A stretch of DNA of 64,000 nt from Phytopseudomonas straminea (GTDB lineage: Bacteria > Pseudomonadota > Gammaproteobacteria > Pseudomonadales > Pseudomonadaceae): contig NZ_FOMO01000012.1 of NCBI RefSeq assembly GCF_900112645.1, forward strand, positions 1-64,000, given 5' to 3'. The translations under genes were made by a program, and so were the position numbers. A model generated the notes under the pieces. The model did not search any database and was not told where the DNA came from. It saw only the letters and a list, made by a program, of their open reading frames with translations. Shown in pieces: positions 48,601 through 55,823 of the stretch (positions within the stretch are counted from its first letter, which is position 1; the number at the start of each line of letters is the position of its first letter).

Positions 48601-49479
48601 ATGCCCTGGCTACAACTGCGCCTCGCCATCACCCCCGAGCAGGCGCCCACTTATGAGGATGCCCTGCTGGAAGTCGGCGCGGTGTCCGTCACCTTCATGG
48701 ATGCCGAAGACCAACCGATCTTCGAGCCCGACTTGGGCACCACGCCGCTGTGGAGCCACACCCATCTGCTCGCTCTGTTCGAGGCTGATACCGACGCCGA
48801 CGCGCTGGTCGCGCACCTGCAGTTGCTCACCGACGGCGCGCTTCCCGAGCACCAGATCGAGCATATCGAAGACCAGGACTGGGAACGCAGCTGGATGGAC
48901 GGCTTCGCGCCGATGCGCTTCGGCCAGCGTCTGTGGATCGTGCCCAGCTGGCACGAGGCGCCGCAGCCGGACGCGGTGAACCTGCTGCTCGACCCGGGCC
49001 TGGCGTTCGGCACCGGCACCCACCCGACCACTTCGCTGTGCCTGCAGTGGCTCGACGCCCAACCACTGGAAGGCTGCAGCGTGCTGGACTTCGGTTGCGG
49101 CTCGGGCATCCTGGCCATCGCCGCCCTGCTGCTCGGCGCGCCGCGGGCGGTGGGCACGGATATCGACCCGCAAGCCCTGGAAGCCTCACGCGACAATGCG
49201 CAGCGCAACAGCATCGCCGACGAGCGCTTTCCGGTCTACCTACCAGCCGACCTGCCCCAGGAGCCGGCGGACGTGGTGGTCGCCAACATCCTTGCCGGCC
49301 CGCTGGTCAGCCTGGCGCCGCAGATCACCAGCCTGGTCAAGCCAGGCGGCCGCCTGGCGCTGTCGGGCATCCTCGCCGAACAGGCCGACGAAGTGCGCGC
49401 CGCCTACGCCGCCGACTTCGACCTCGACCCGACCGCCGTTCAGGACGGCTGGGTGCGCATCAGCGGCGTTCGCCGTTAA
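48601..49479 (+). CDS. prmA: ribosomal protein L11 methyltransferase
   Basis: Trimethylates lysines and the N-terminus of ribosomal protein L11 using SAM. 292 residues: an N-terminal substrate-binding domain (PWLQLRLAITPEQAPTYEDALLEVGAVSVTFMDAEDQP), a linker, then the methyltransferase domain with AFGTGTHPTTSLCLQWLD, LDFGCGSGILAIAALLLGA and VVANILAGPLVSLAPQI. The ATG at 48601 has GGAGC upstream. Confidence 0.96.
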   Translation: MPWLQLRLAITPEQAPTYEDALLEVGAVSVTFMDAEDQPIFEPDLGTTPLWSHTHLLALFEADTDADALVAHLQLLTDGALPEHQIEHIEDQDWERSWMDGFAPMRFGQRLWIVPSWHEAPQPDAVNLLLDPGLAFGTGTHPTTSLCLQWLDAQPLEGCSVLDFGCGSGILAIAALLLGAPRAVGTDIDPQALEASRDNAQRNSIADERFPVYLPADLPQEPADVVVANILAGPLVSLAPQITSLVKPGGRLALSGILAEQADEVRAAYAADFDLDPTAVQDGWVRISGVRR

Positions 49480-49489
49480 GCACGCAAAC

Positions 49490-49525
49490 GTGCCGTGTCT
49501 GCGCGTGCGGACACGGCACTTAATG
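49490..49525 (+). terminator. probable terminator after prmA
   Basis: GTGCCGTGTC (49490-49499) and GACACGGCAC (49510-49519) form a ten-base stem with a ten-base loop. Only TTAATGC follows before a modest T-run, so termination strength is uncertain. Confidence 0.55.
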
Positions 49526-49593
49526 CTGCTTTTGCAATCTGTTGGGTTAGACTATTGCCCCGTTTTTGCCGCCCTGCGGCCGTCGGATGACGC

Positions 49594-50979
49594 ATGACCG
49601 AAAGCTTCGTGACCCAATGCCCGAACTGCAGCACCAGTTTCCGCGTGAACCTGGCCCAGCTTGCCGTTGCCCAGGGCTCGGTACGCTGCGGCGCCTGCCT
49701 GCAGGTATTCAATGCCGCCCGCCAGTTGCGCGAGCAGGGTCATCACATTCCGGACATGCGCGCCGCAGCGCCCGCTACACCCGTGCCCGCCGCAACGCCC
49801 AAGCACCCTGCACCTGCACCTGCACCTGCACCTGCACCTGCACCGAGCATGGCAGCCGTACCACCGCCCGCTGCCAAGCCGCGCGGCAAGGCCGACGACG
49901 GCACGCTGTGGATTCACGACGACCTCGATCTCGACAGCCTGGACCTCGACGAGGAGCTGGCCAAGCTCGAAGCTCAGGAACAGCAACTGTCGCGCCAGTT
50001 CCTCGAGCTCGACCTACCGACCCGGCAGACGCCGCGCTTCGACGATCAGGACGATGACGAGCCCGGCGAAGACGAGCGCTGGGCCGAAGCGCTGCTGCGC
50101 GACGACCCGCCCGTGAGCAAGCTGGAGCTCGAGCCTATCGACGAGCCTAAAGTGCCGAGCATCGATTTCGGCCAGCCGCCGCCCGCCAAGACACCGGAAA
50201 GCGTGCCGCCGATCCCCAGGACGCCGCGCCTGCGCGATGTGCTCGCCACGCCAAAGCCCGCTGCACCGACCCGCGAGGAGCCGGAGCCAGAGCTGGAGCC
50301 GACCTTCAGCCTCAGCGCCGAACGCGACGACGAGCCAGAGCCGACACCACTCCTTGACCACGATGAGCCCGAGGCACCAGCACCTGCGCCCAAGGGCGCG
50401 AAAGTAAGGCCGCGCAGCGAGCCGAACCTGCGCGGTGAAGCGCTGTTCGAGCTGGAAGAGGAACCGCTGCAGCTCGATTGGCGCCCGCCGCGCAAGCCCT
50501 GGGGCCGCTGGATCGCCTGGAGCCTGCTCAATCTGCTGGCGGCCGCCGCGCTGGCCGGGCAATACGTGATCTATCACTACGCCGAGCTTGCCCGCCAGGA
50601 TCAGTACCGCCCCTGGTTCGAGCAGATCTGCCCGACCATCGGCTGCACCCTGCCCTCCAAGGTAGATATCGAGCAGATCAAGAGCAGCAACCTGGTGGTA
50701 CGCAGCCATCCGGAATTCAGCGGCGCCCTGGTCGTGGACGCGATCCTCTACAACCGTGCGTCGTTCTCCCAGCCATTTCCGCTGCTGGAGATGCGCTTCG
50801 CCGATATGAATGGCCAGCTGATCGCCAGCCGCCGCTTCAAGCCCAGCGAATACCTGGCCGGTGAACTGGCCGGCCAGGCGGAAATGCCGCCGCAGACGCC
50901 GATTCATATCGCCCTGGACATTCTCGATCCGGGCCCACGCGCGGTGAACTACAGCCTCAACTTCCACTCGCCGGAGTGA
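49594..50979 (+). CDS. DUF3426 zinc-ribbon membrane protein
   Basis: 461 residues. The N-terminal zinc-ribbon MTESFVTQCPNCSTSFRVN...VRCGACLQVFNA (CPxC...CGxC) is followed by a long Pro/Glu/Ala-rich disordered region. It then has one transmembrane helix (RWIAWSLLNLLAAAALAGQYVIY) and a C-terminal DUF3426 domain (FEQICPTIGCTLPSKVDIEQIKSSNLVVRSHPEFSGALVVDAILYNRA). An alanine-proline run near residues 70-85 is encoded by about six CCTGCA units (49807-49842). Function unknown. It sits between prmA and dusB, as in relatives. Confidence 0.9.
   Translation: MTESFVTQCPNCSTSFRVNLAQLAVAQGSVRCGACLQVFNAARQLREQGHHIPDMRAAAPATPVPAATPKHPAPAPAPAPAPAPSMAAVPPPAAKPRGKADDGTLWIHDDLDLDSLDLDEELAKLEAQEQQLSRQFLELDLPTRQTPRFDDQDDDEPGEDERWAEALLRDDPPVSKLELEPIDEPKVPSIDFGQPPPAKTPESVPPIPRTPRLRDVLATPKPAAPTREEPEPELEPTFSLSAERDDEPEPTPLLDHDEPEAPAPAPKGAKVRPRSEPNLRGEALFELEEEPLQLDWRPPRKPWGRWIAWSLLNLLAAAALAGQYVIYHYAELARQDQYRPWFEQICPTIGCTLPSKVDIEQIKSSNLVVRSHPEFSGALVVDAILYNRASFSQPFPLLEMRFADMNGQLIASRRFKPSEYLAGELAGQAEMPPQTPIHIALDILDPGPRAVNYSLNFHSPE
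49807..49842 (+). repeat. CCTGCA hexanucleotide tandem repeat inside the DUF3426 gene
   Basis: About six tandem CCTGCA units encode alternating Ala and Pro. The unit is six bases, so changes in copy number keep the frame and only alter linker length. Confidence 0.8.
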
Positions 50980-51112
50980 TACCGGGCAACCGATAGACGG
51001 CCGCACAACGCAGGCCGTCTGCATCGCGGCCGCCCGCCAGCGCGACCGGGCACCGCACCCCAGCTGTTCAGATTTTGTTCAAAACCACCTTTATCCGGTC
51101 ATTGAGAGCGGG

Positions 51113-51118
51113 TATGAT
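51113..51118 (+). promoter_or_regulatory. candidate -10 of the dusB-fis operon
   Basis: TATGAT about 60 bases before the dusB start, followed by a C-rich stretch (CACCCCCCTTTCG), as in discriminator regions of growth-controlled promoters. The -35 is weak. Confidence 0.35.
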
Positions 51119-51178
51119 CACCCCCCTTTCGCACCCTCCTACGGTCTCAACAGCACGTCTCTTGAGCAGGGAAGCCCT

Positions 51179-52177
51179 ATGTCGGCGCTAAGCATCGGCC
51201 CCTATACATTGCCCAATCGACTGATCCTGGCCCCCATGGCCGGCGTCACCGATCAGCCATTCCGGCAGCTGTGCCGGCGCCTCGGCGCCGGCATGGTGGT
51301 CTCGGAAATGGTCACCAGCGATGTACGCCTGTGGAATACGCGCAAGTCGAGCCTGCGCATGATCCACAGCGGCGATCCGGAACCACGTTCCGTGCAGATC
51401 GCCGGTGGCGACCCGCAGATGCTCGCCGAGGCAGCCCGCGCCAACGTGCAGCTGGGCGCCCAGATCATCGACATCAACATGGGCTGCCCGGCCAAGAAGG
51501 TGTGCAACAAGGCGGCCGGCTCCGCCCTGCTCAAGGATCAGCCGCTGGTACAGGCGATCCTCGAAGCGGTGGTCGCCGCCGTCGACGTCCCGGTGACCTT
51601 GAAGATTCGCACCGGCTGGGACCGTCAGAACAAGAACGGCGTCGAGGTCGCGCGCATCGCCGAGCAGTGCGGCATCGTCGCCCTGGCCGTGCATGGCCGC
51701 ACTCGCGCCGACCTGTACACCGGCGAAGCCGAGTACGACACCATCGCCGCGATCAAGCAGGCCGTATCGATTCCGGTACTGGCCAATGGCGACATCGATT
51801 CACCGGAAAAGGCCGCCCATGTGCTGGCCACCACCGGTGCCGATGGTCTGCTGATCGGCCGGGCGGCCCAGGGCCGCCCGTGGATTTTCAGAGAAATTGA
51901 GCATTACCTGCGCACCGGAGCCCATTGCCCGGCCCCTGCGCTGGCCGAGATCGAACGCATCCTGCTCGAGCATCTGGCTGCCCTGCACGCCTTCTATGGC
52001 GATGTGATGGGCGTGCGCATCGCTCGCAAGCACGTGGGCTGGTACCTCGCGACGCTGCCCGGCGCCCGCGAATTCCGTGCCCAGTTCAACCGTCTCGACA
52101 GCCAGGAGGCGCAATGTGCAAGCGTTCGCCAGTTCTTCGGTGAGCGCTATAACGACGAAAAAGAGGCTGCCGCATGA
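51179..52177 (+). CDS. dusB: tRNA-dihydrouridine synthase B
   Basis: An FMN enzyme that reduces uridine 17-type positions in tRNA. 332 residues. LAPMAGVTDQPFRQLCRRLGAG opens the TIM barrel. The catalytic Cys is C103 in NMGCPAKKVCNKAAGSALLKD. The flavin-phosphate region is ANGDIDSPEKAAHVLATTGADGLLIGRAAQGRPWIF. Its last four bases overlap fis (ATGA). This dusB-fis order is general in gammaproteobacteria. Confidence 0.96.
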   Translation: MSALSIGPYTLPNRLILAPMAGVTDQPFRQLCRRLGAGMVVSEMVTSDVRLWNTRKSSLRMIHSGDPEPRSVQIAGGDPQMLAEAARANVQLGAQIIDINMGCPAKKVCNKAAGSALLKDQPLVQAILEAVVAAVDVPVTLKIRTGWDRQNKNGVEVARIAEQCGIVALAVHGRTRADLYTGEAEYDTIAAIKQAVSIPVLANGDIDSPEKAAHVLATTGADGLLIGRAAQGRPWIFREIEHYLRTGAHCPAPALAEIERILLEHLAALHAFYGDVMGVRIARKHVGWYLATLPGAREFRAQFNRLDSQEAQCASVRQFFGERYNDEKEAAA

Positions 52178-52494
52178 CACTGTTGACCGAGACTTTAGGA
52201 AGTGGGATTGCACCCGTGAGCGACAACACCAGTTTGAAACAGCACCTCAACACACCGAGCGAAGAAGGCCAGACCCTGCGCGGCAGCGTCGAGAAAGCCC
52301 TGCACAACTACTTCGCTCACCTTGAGGGCGCAGACGTCACCGACGTCTACAACCTGGTGCTCACCGAAGTGGAAGCCCCGCTGCTGGAGACCGTCATGAA
52401 CTACGTGAAGGGCAACCAGACCAAGGCCTCGGAGCTGCTGGGCCTGAACCGCGGCACCCTGCGCAAGAAGCTCAAGCAGTACGATCTGCTGTAA
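52174..52494 (+). CDS. fis: DNA-binding protein Fis
   Basis: A nucleoid and growth-phase regulator of 106 residues. The C-terminal helix-turn-helix is VMNYVKGNQTKASELLGLNRGTLRKKLKQYDLL, nearly identical across Fis proteins. The N-terminal extension before SLKQHLN is normal for Pseudomonas. It is translationally coupled to dusB and ends at a strong terminator. Confidence 0.97.
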   Translation: MTLLTETLGSGIAPVSDNTSLKQHLNTPSEEGQTLRGSVEKALHNYFAHLEGADVTDVYNLVLTEVEAPLLETVMNYVKGNQTKASELLGLNRGTLRKKLKQYDLL

Positions 52495-52512
52495 CTCACC
52501 GAAATCCTGAAG

Positions 52513-52542
52513 AAGGGCGGCTCTGATCAGCCGCCCTTTTTA
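52513..52542 (+). terminator. rho-independent terminator of dusB-fis
   Basis: AAGGGCGGCT, loop CTGATC, AGCCGCCCTT then further T residues: a ten-base perfect stem with a T-run, 18 bases after the fis stop. Confidence 0.92.
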
Positions 52543-52569
52543 CTGATTCCCCTGCTGATGGATCCTGTA

Positions 52570-54174
52570 ATGACCGACCAGACCACCCGCCTCCCCATCC
52601 GCCGTGCGCTGATCAGCGTGTCCGACAAGACCGGCATCCTCGAATTCGCCCGCGAGCTCGTCGCCCTCAACGTGGAAATCCTCTCCACTGGCGGCACCTA
52701 CAAGCTGCTCAAGGACAACGGCGTGGCAGCAGTGGAAGTGGCCGACTACACCGGCTTCCCGGAAATGATGGACGGGCGGGTGAAGACCCTGCACCCGAAA
52801 ATCCACGGTGGCATCCTCGGCCGCCGCGCCCTCGACGGCGCGGTGATGGACGAGCACGGCATCAAGCCGATCGACCTGGTGGCGGTCAACCTGTACCCCT
52901 TCGCCGCCACCGTCGCCAAACCGGGCTGTGACCTGGCCGATGCCATCGAGAACATCGATATCGGCGGGCCGACCATGGTGCGTTCGGCCGCCAAGAACCA
53001 CAAAGACGTGGCCATCGTGGTCAATGCCGGTGACTACAAGGCCGTCATCGACTCCCTGAAAATCGGTGGCCTGTGCTATGCCCAGCGCTTCGACCTGGCC
53101 CTCAAGGCCTTCGAGCACACCGCCGCCTACGACGGCATGATCGCCAACTACCTGGGCACCATCGACCAGGGCCGCGATACCCTCTCTACCGAAGACCGCA
53201 GCCTGTTCCCGCGCACCTTCACCACCCAGTTCGTCAAATCGCAGGACATGCGTTACGGCGAGAACCCGCACCAGCAGGCGGCGTTCTACGTCGAGCATGC
53301 CGACGAGGCCTGCGTGGCCACCGCCGTGCAGCTGCAGGGCAAGGAACTGTCGTTCAACAACGTGGCCGACACCGACGCCGCGCTGGAATGTGTGAAGAGC
53401 TTCGTCAAGCCGGCCTGCGTGATCGTCAAGCACGCCAACCCGTGCGGCGTCGCCGTGGTGCCGGAAGACGAAGGCGGCATCCGCAAGGCCTACGACCTGG
53501 CCTACGCCACCGACACCGAGTCGGCGTTCGGCGGCATCATCGCCTTCAACCGCGAGCTGGATGGCGAAACCGCCAAGGCTATCGTCGAGCGCCAGTTCGT
53601 CGAAGTGATCATTGCCCCGAAAATCAGCGCCGCCGCCCGTGAAGTGGTCGCTGCCAAGGCCAACGTGCGTCTGCTCGAATGCGGCGAGTGGCCGGCCGAG
53701 CGTGCGCCGGGCTGGGACTACAAGCGCGTCAACGGCGGCCTGCTGGTACAGAGCCGTGATATCGGCATGATCAAGGCCGAAGACCTGAAGATCGTCACCC
53801 AGCGCGCGCCGAGCGAACAAGAGATCCATGACCTGATCTTCGCCTGGAAAGTGGCCAAGTTCGTCAAATCCAACGCCATCGTGTACGCCAAGAACCGCCA
53901 GACCGTCGGCGTCGGCGCGGGTCAGATGAGCCGCGTCAACTCCGCGCGCATCGCCGCCATCAAGGCCGAGCACGCCGGCCTGCCGGTACCGGGCGCGGTG
54001 ATGGCCTCGGACGCCTTCTTCCCCTTCCGCGACGGCATCGACAACGCCGCCAAGGCCGGCATCACCGCGGTGATCCAGCCCGGTGGCTCGATGCGCGACA
54101 ACGAAGTGATCGCCGCCGCCGATGAAGCAGGCATTGCCATGGTGTTCACCGGCATGCGCCACTTTAGGCACTAA
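52570..54174 (+). CDS. purH: bifunctional AICAR formyltransferase / IMP cyclohydrolase
   Basis: Last two steps of IMP synthesis. 534 residues. The N-terminal cyclohydrolase domain (RRALISVSDKTGILEFARELVALNVEILSTGGTYKLLKDNGV) is followed by the formyltransferase domain with MRYGENPHQQAAFY, VIVKHANPCGVAV, KSNAIVYAKNRQTVGVGAGQMSRVNS and ASDAFFPFRDGID. The start at 52570 (MTDQTTR) matches the usual length; an ATG at 52558 adds four residues. Neither has a strong ribosome-binding site. Confidence 0.96.
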   Translation: MTDQTTRLPIRRALISVSDKTGILEFARELVALNVEILSTGGTYKLLKDNGVAAVEVADYTGFPEMMDGRVKTLHPKIHGGILGRRALDGAVMDEHGIKPIDLVAVNLYPFAATVAKPGCDLADAIENIDIGGPTMVRSAAKNHKDVAIVVNAGDYKAVIDSLKIGGLCYAQRFDLALKAFEHTAAYDGMIANYLGTIDQGRDTLSTEDRSLFPRTFTTQFVKSQDMRYGENPHQQAAFYVEHADEACVATAVQLQGKELSFNNVADTDAALECVKSFVKPACVIVKHANPCGVAVVPEDEGGIRKAYDLAYATDTESAFGGIIAFNRELDGETAKAIVERQFVEVIIAPKISAAAREVVAAKANVRLLECGEWPAERAPGWDYKRVNGGLLVQSRDIGMIKAEDLKIVTQRAPSEQEIHDLIFAWKVAKFVKSNAIVYAKNRQTVGVGAGQMSRVNSARIAAIKAEHAGLPVPGAVMASDAFFPFRDGIDNAAKAGITAVIQPGGSMRDNEVIAAADEAGIAMVFTGMRHFRH

Positions 54175-54207
54175 ATCGGCCGCACTGAAACCGGCATCTG
54201 CGTTGTT

Positions 54208-54267
54208 GCCCCGGGTTCCGCCAATGCTCATTGCCAATAGGCAACTCCGCTTGTCGAAACCCGGGGC
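54208..54267. repeat. inverted repeat in the purH-purD gap
   Basis: GCCCCGGGTT (54208-54217) is mirrored by AACCCGGGGC (54258-54267) with a 40-base loop. It is followed at 54305-54336 by a short GTAGGGTGGAT...ATCCACC module. Confidence 0.55.
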
Positions 54268-54304
54268 GCCTAGCATCTACCGGCTTCATCGCGACCTCGG
54301 AATT

Positions 54305-54336
54305 TGTAGGGTGGATAGCGCTTTTCCTATCCACCA
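54305..54336. repeat. short GTAGGGTGGAT...ATCCACC repeat before purD
   Basis: TGTAGGGTGGATAGCGC, then TTTTCCTATCCACCA. It is the shortest copy of the family seen in this window, with a seven-base arm GGTGGAT-type pair. It lies about 37 bases before purD. Confidence 0.65.
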
Positions 54337-54372
54337 AACGGGCCAGCGGCCCGCCTCCATTGGGAGAGAGAC

Positions 54373-55662
54373 ATGAACGTATTGATCATCGGCAGCGGCG
54401 GTCGTGAACACGCCCTGGCCTGGAAAGTGGCGCAGGACAAGCGCGTCGCCAAGGTATTCGTCGCCCCAGGCAACGCCGGCACCGCCACCGAAGCCAAATG
54501 CGAGAACGTGGCCATCGACGTGCTGGACATCCAGGCACTGGCCGATTTCGCCGAGAAGAACGTGCAGCTGACCATCGTCGGCCCGGAAGCGCCGCTGGTG
54601 AAGGGCGTGGTCGACCTGTTCCGTTCCCGCGACCTGGACATCTTCGGCCCGACCGCCGCGGCGGCCCAGCTGGAAGGCTCCAAGGCCTTCACCAAGGATT
54701 TCCTGGCCCGTCAGAACATCCCGACCGCCGATTACCAGAACTTCACCGAGGTCGAGCCGGCCCTGGCCTACCTGCGCGAGAAGGGCGCACCGATCGTCAT
54801 TAAGGCCGACGGCCTGGCCGCCGGCAAGGGCGTGATCGTCGCCATGACCCTGAGTGAGGCTGAAGAGGCGGTACGCGACATGCTCTCCGGCAACGCCTTC
54901 GGTGACGCCGGCGCCCGCGTGGTGATCGAGGAATTCCTCGATGGCGAGGAAGCCAGCTTCATCGTCATGGTCGACGGCCAGAACGTGCTGCCGATGGCTA
55001 CCAGCCAGGACCACAAGCGCGTTGGCGACGCCGACAGCGGCCCGAACACCGGCGGCATGGGCGCCTACTCGCCGGCTCCGGTGGTCACCGCCGAGGTGCA
55101 CAAGCGGGTGATGGACGAAGTCATCTACCCGACCGTGCGCGGCATGGCGGCCGAAGGCAACGTCTACACCGGCTTCCTCTACGCCGGCCTGATGATCGAC
55201 AAATCCGGCGCGCCGAAGGTCATCGAGTTCAACTGCCGCTTCGGCGACCCGGAAACCCAGCCGATCATGGTGCGCCTGGAAAGCTCCCTGGTGCTGCTGG
55301 TCGAAGCCGCACTGGCCAAGGCGCTGGACAAGGTCGAAGCGACCTGGGACCCGCGCCCGACCGTGGGCGTGGTGCTGGCCGCCGGCGGCTACCCGGGCGA
55401 CTACGCCAAGGGTGACGTGATCGAAGGCCTGGACGACGCTGCTCAGCTGGAAGGCAAGGTGTTCCATGCCGGAACTGCGCTCAAGGATGGCCAGGTGGTC
55501 ACCGCCGGCGGCCGCGTACTGTGCGCCACCGCCATCGGCGCAAGCGTGGCGGATGCCCAGCAGCAGGCCTACCGCCTGGCCGCGAAGATCCGCTGGAACG
55601 GCATGTTCCACCGCAACGACATCGGCTACCGGGCCATCGCCCGCGAGCGTGGCGACAACTGA
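54373..55662 (+). CDS. purD: phosphoribosylamine-glycine ligase
   Basis: Second step of purine synthesis. 429 residues with the ATP-grasp fold: NVLIIGSGGREHALAWKVAQ, VVGPEAPLVKGVVDLFRS-like segment, PIVIKADGLAAGKGVIVA, QDHKRVGDADSGPNTGGMGAYSPAPVVT and VIEFNCRFGDPETQPIMVRL. GGGAGAG precedes the ATG at 54373. It is separated from purH by 198 bases with repeats, so it may have its own promoter. Confidence 0.97.
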   Translation: MNVLIIGSGGREHALAWKVAQDKRVAKVFVAPGNAGTATEAKCENVAIDVLDIQALADFAEKNVQLTIVGPEAPLVKGVVDLFRSRDLDIFGPTAAAAQLEGSKAFTKDFLARQNIPTADYQNFTEVEPALAYLREKGAPIVIKADGLAAGKGVIVAMTLSEAEEAVRDMLSGNAFGDAGARVVIEEFLDGEEASFIVMVDGQNVLPMATSQDHKRVGDADSGPNTGGMGAYSPAPVVTAEVHKRVMDEVIYPTVRGMAAEGNVYTGFLYAGLMIDKSGAPKVIEFNCRFGDPETQPIMVRLESSLVLLVEAALAKALDKVEATWDPRPTVGVVLAAGGYPGDYAKGDVIEGLDDAAQLEGKVFHAGTALKDGQVVTAGGRVLCATAIGASVADAQQQAYRLAAKIRWNGMFHRNDIGYRAIARERGDN

Positions 55663-55787
55663 TGTAACACGATGGCGGCATCAAGCGCTGCCGCCCATCG
55701 GCAATACCACAGCTGGGCCGCTCAACCACGCGGCTCGGCTGGCAGGATAGGCTTTCAGCTCGCATAGTCGGCGCCACACCGGCTGAC

Positions 55788-55793
55788 TATAAT
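55788..55793 (+). promoter_or_regulatory. candidate -10 of retS
   Basis: A perfect TATAAT hexamer about 30 bases before the GTG start. No matching -35 hexamer was found. Confidence 0.35.
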
Positions 55794-55823
55794 CCGGTCG
55801 TATAACCTCAAAGGGATTGCCAC

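Noticed and set aside
49807..49842. Short tandem repeat considered as CRISPR-like
   Set aside because: Six-base units without spacers inside a coding region.
52540..54276. 578-codon open frame opposite purH
   Set aside because: Gly/Val/His-rich shadow of purH with no recognisable domain.
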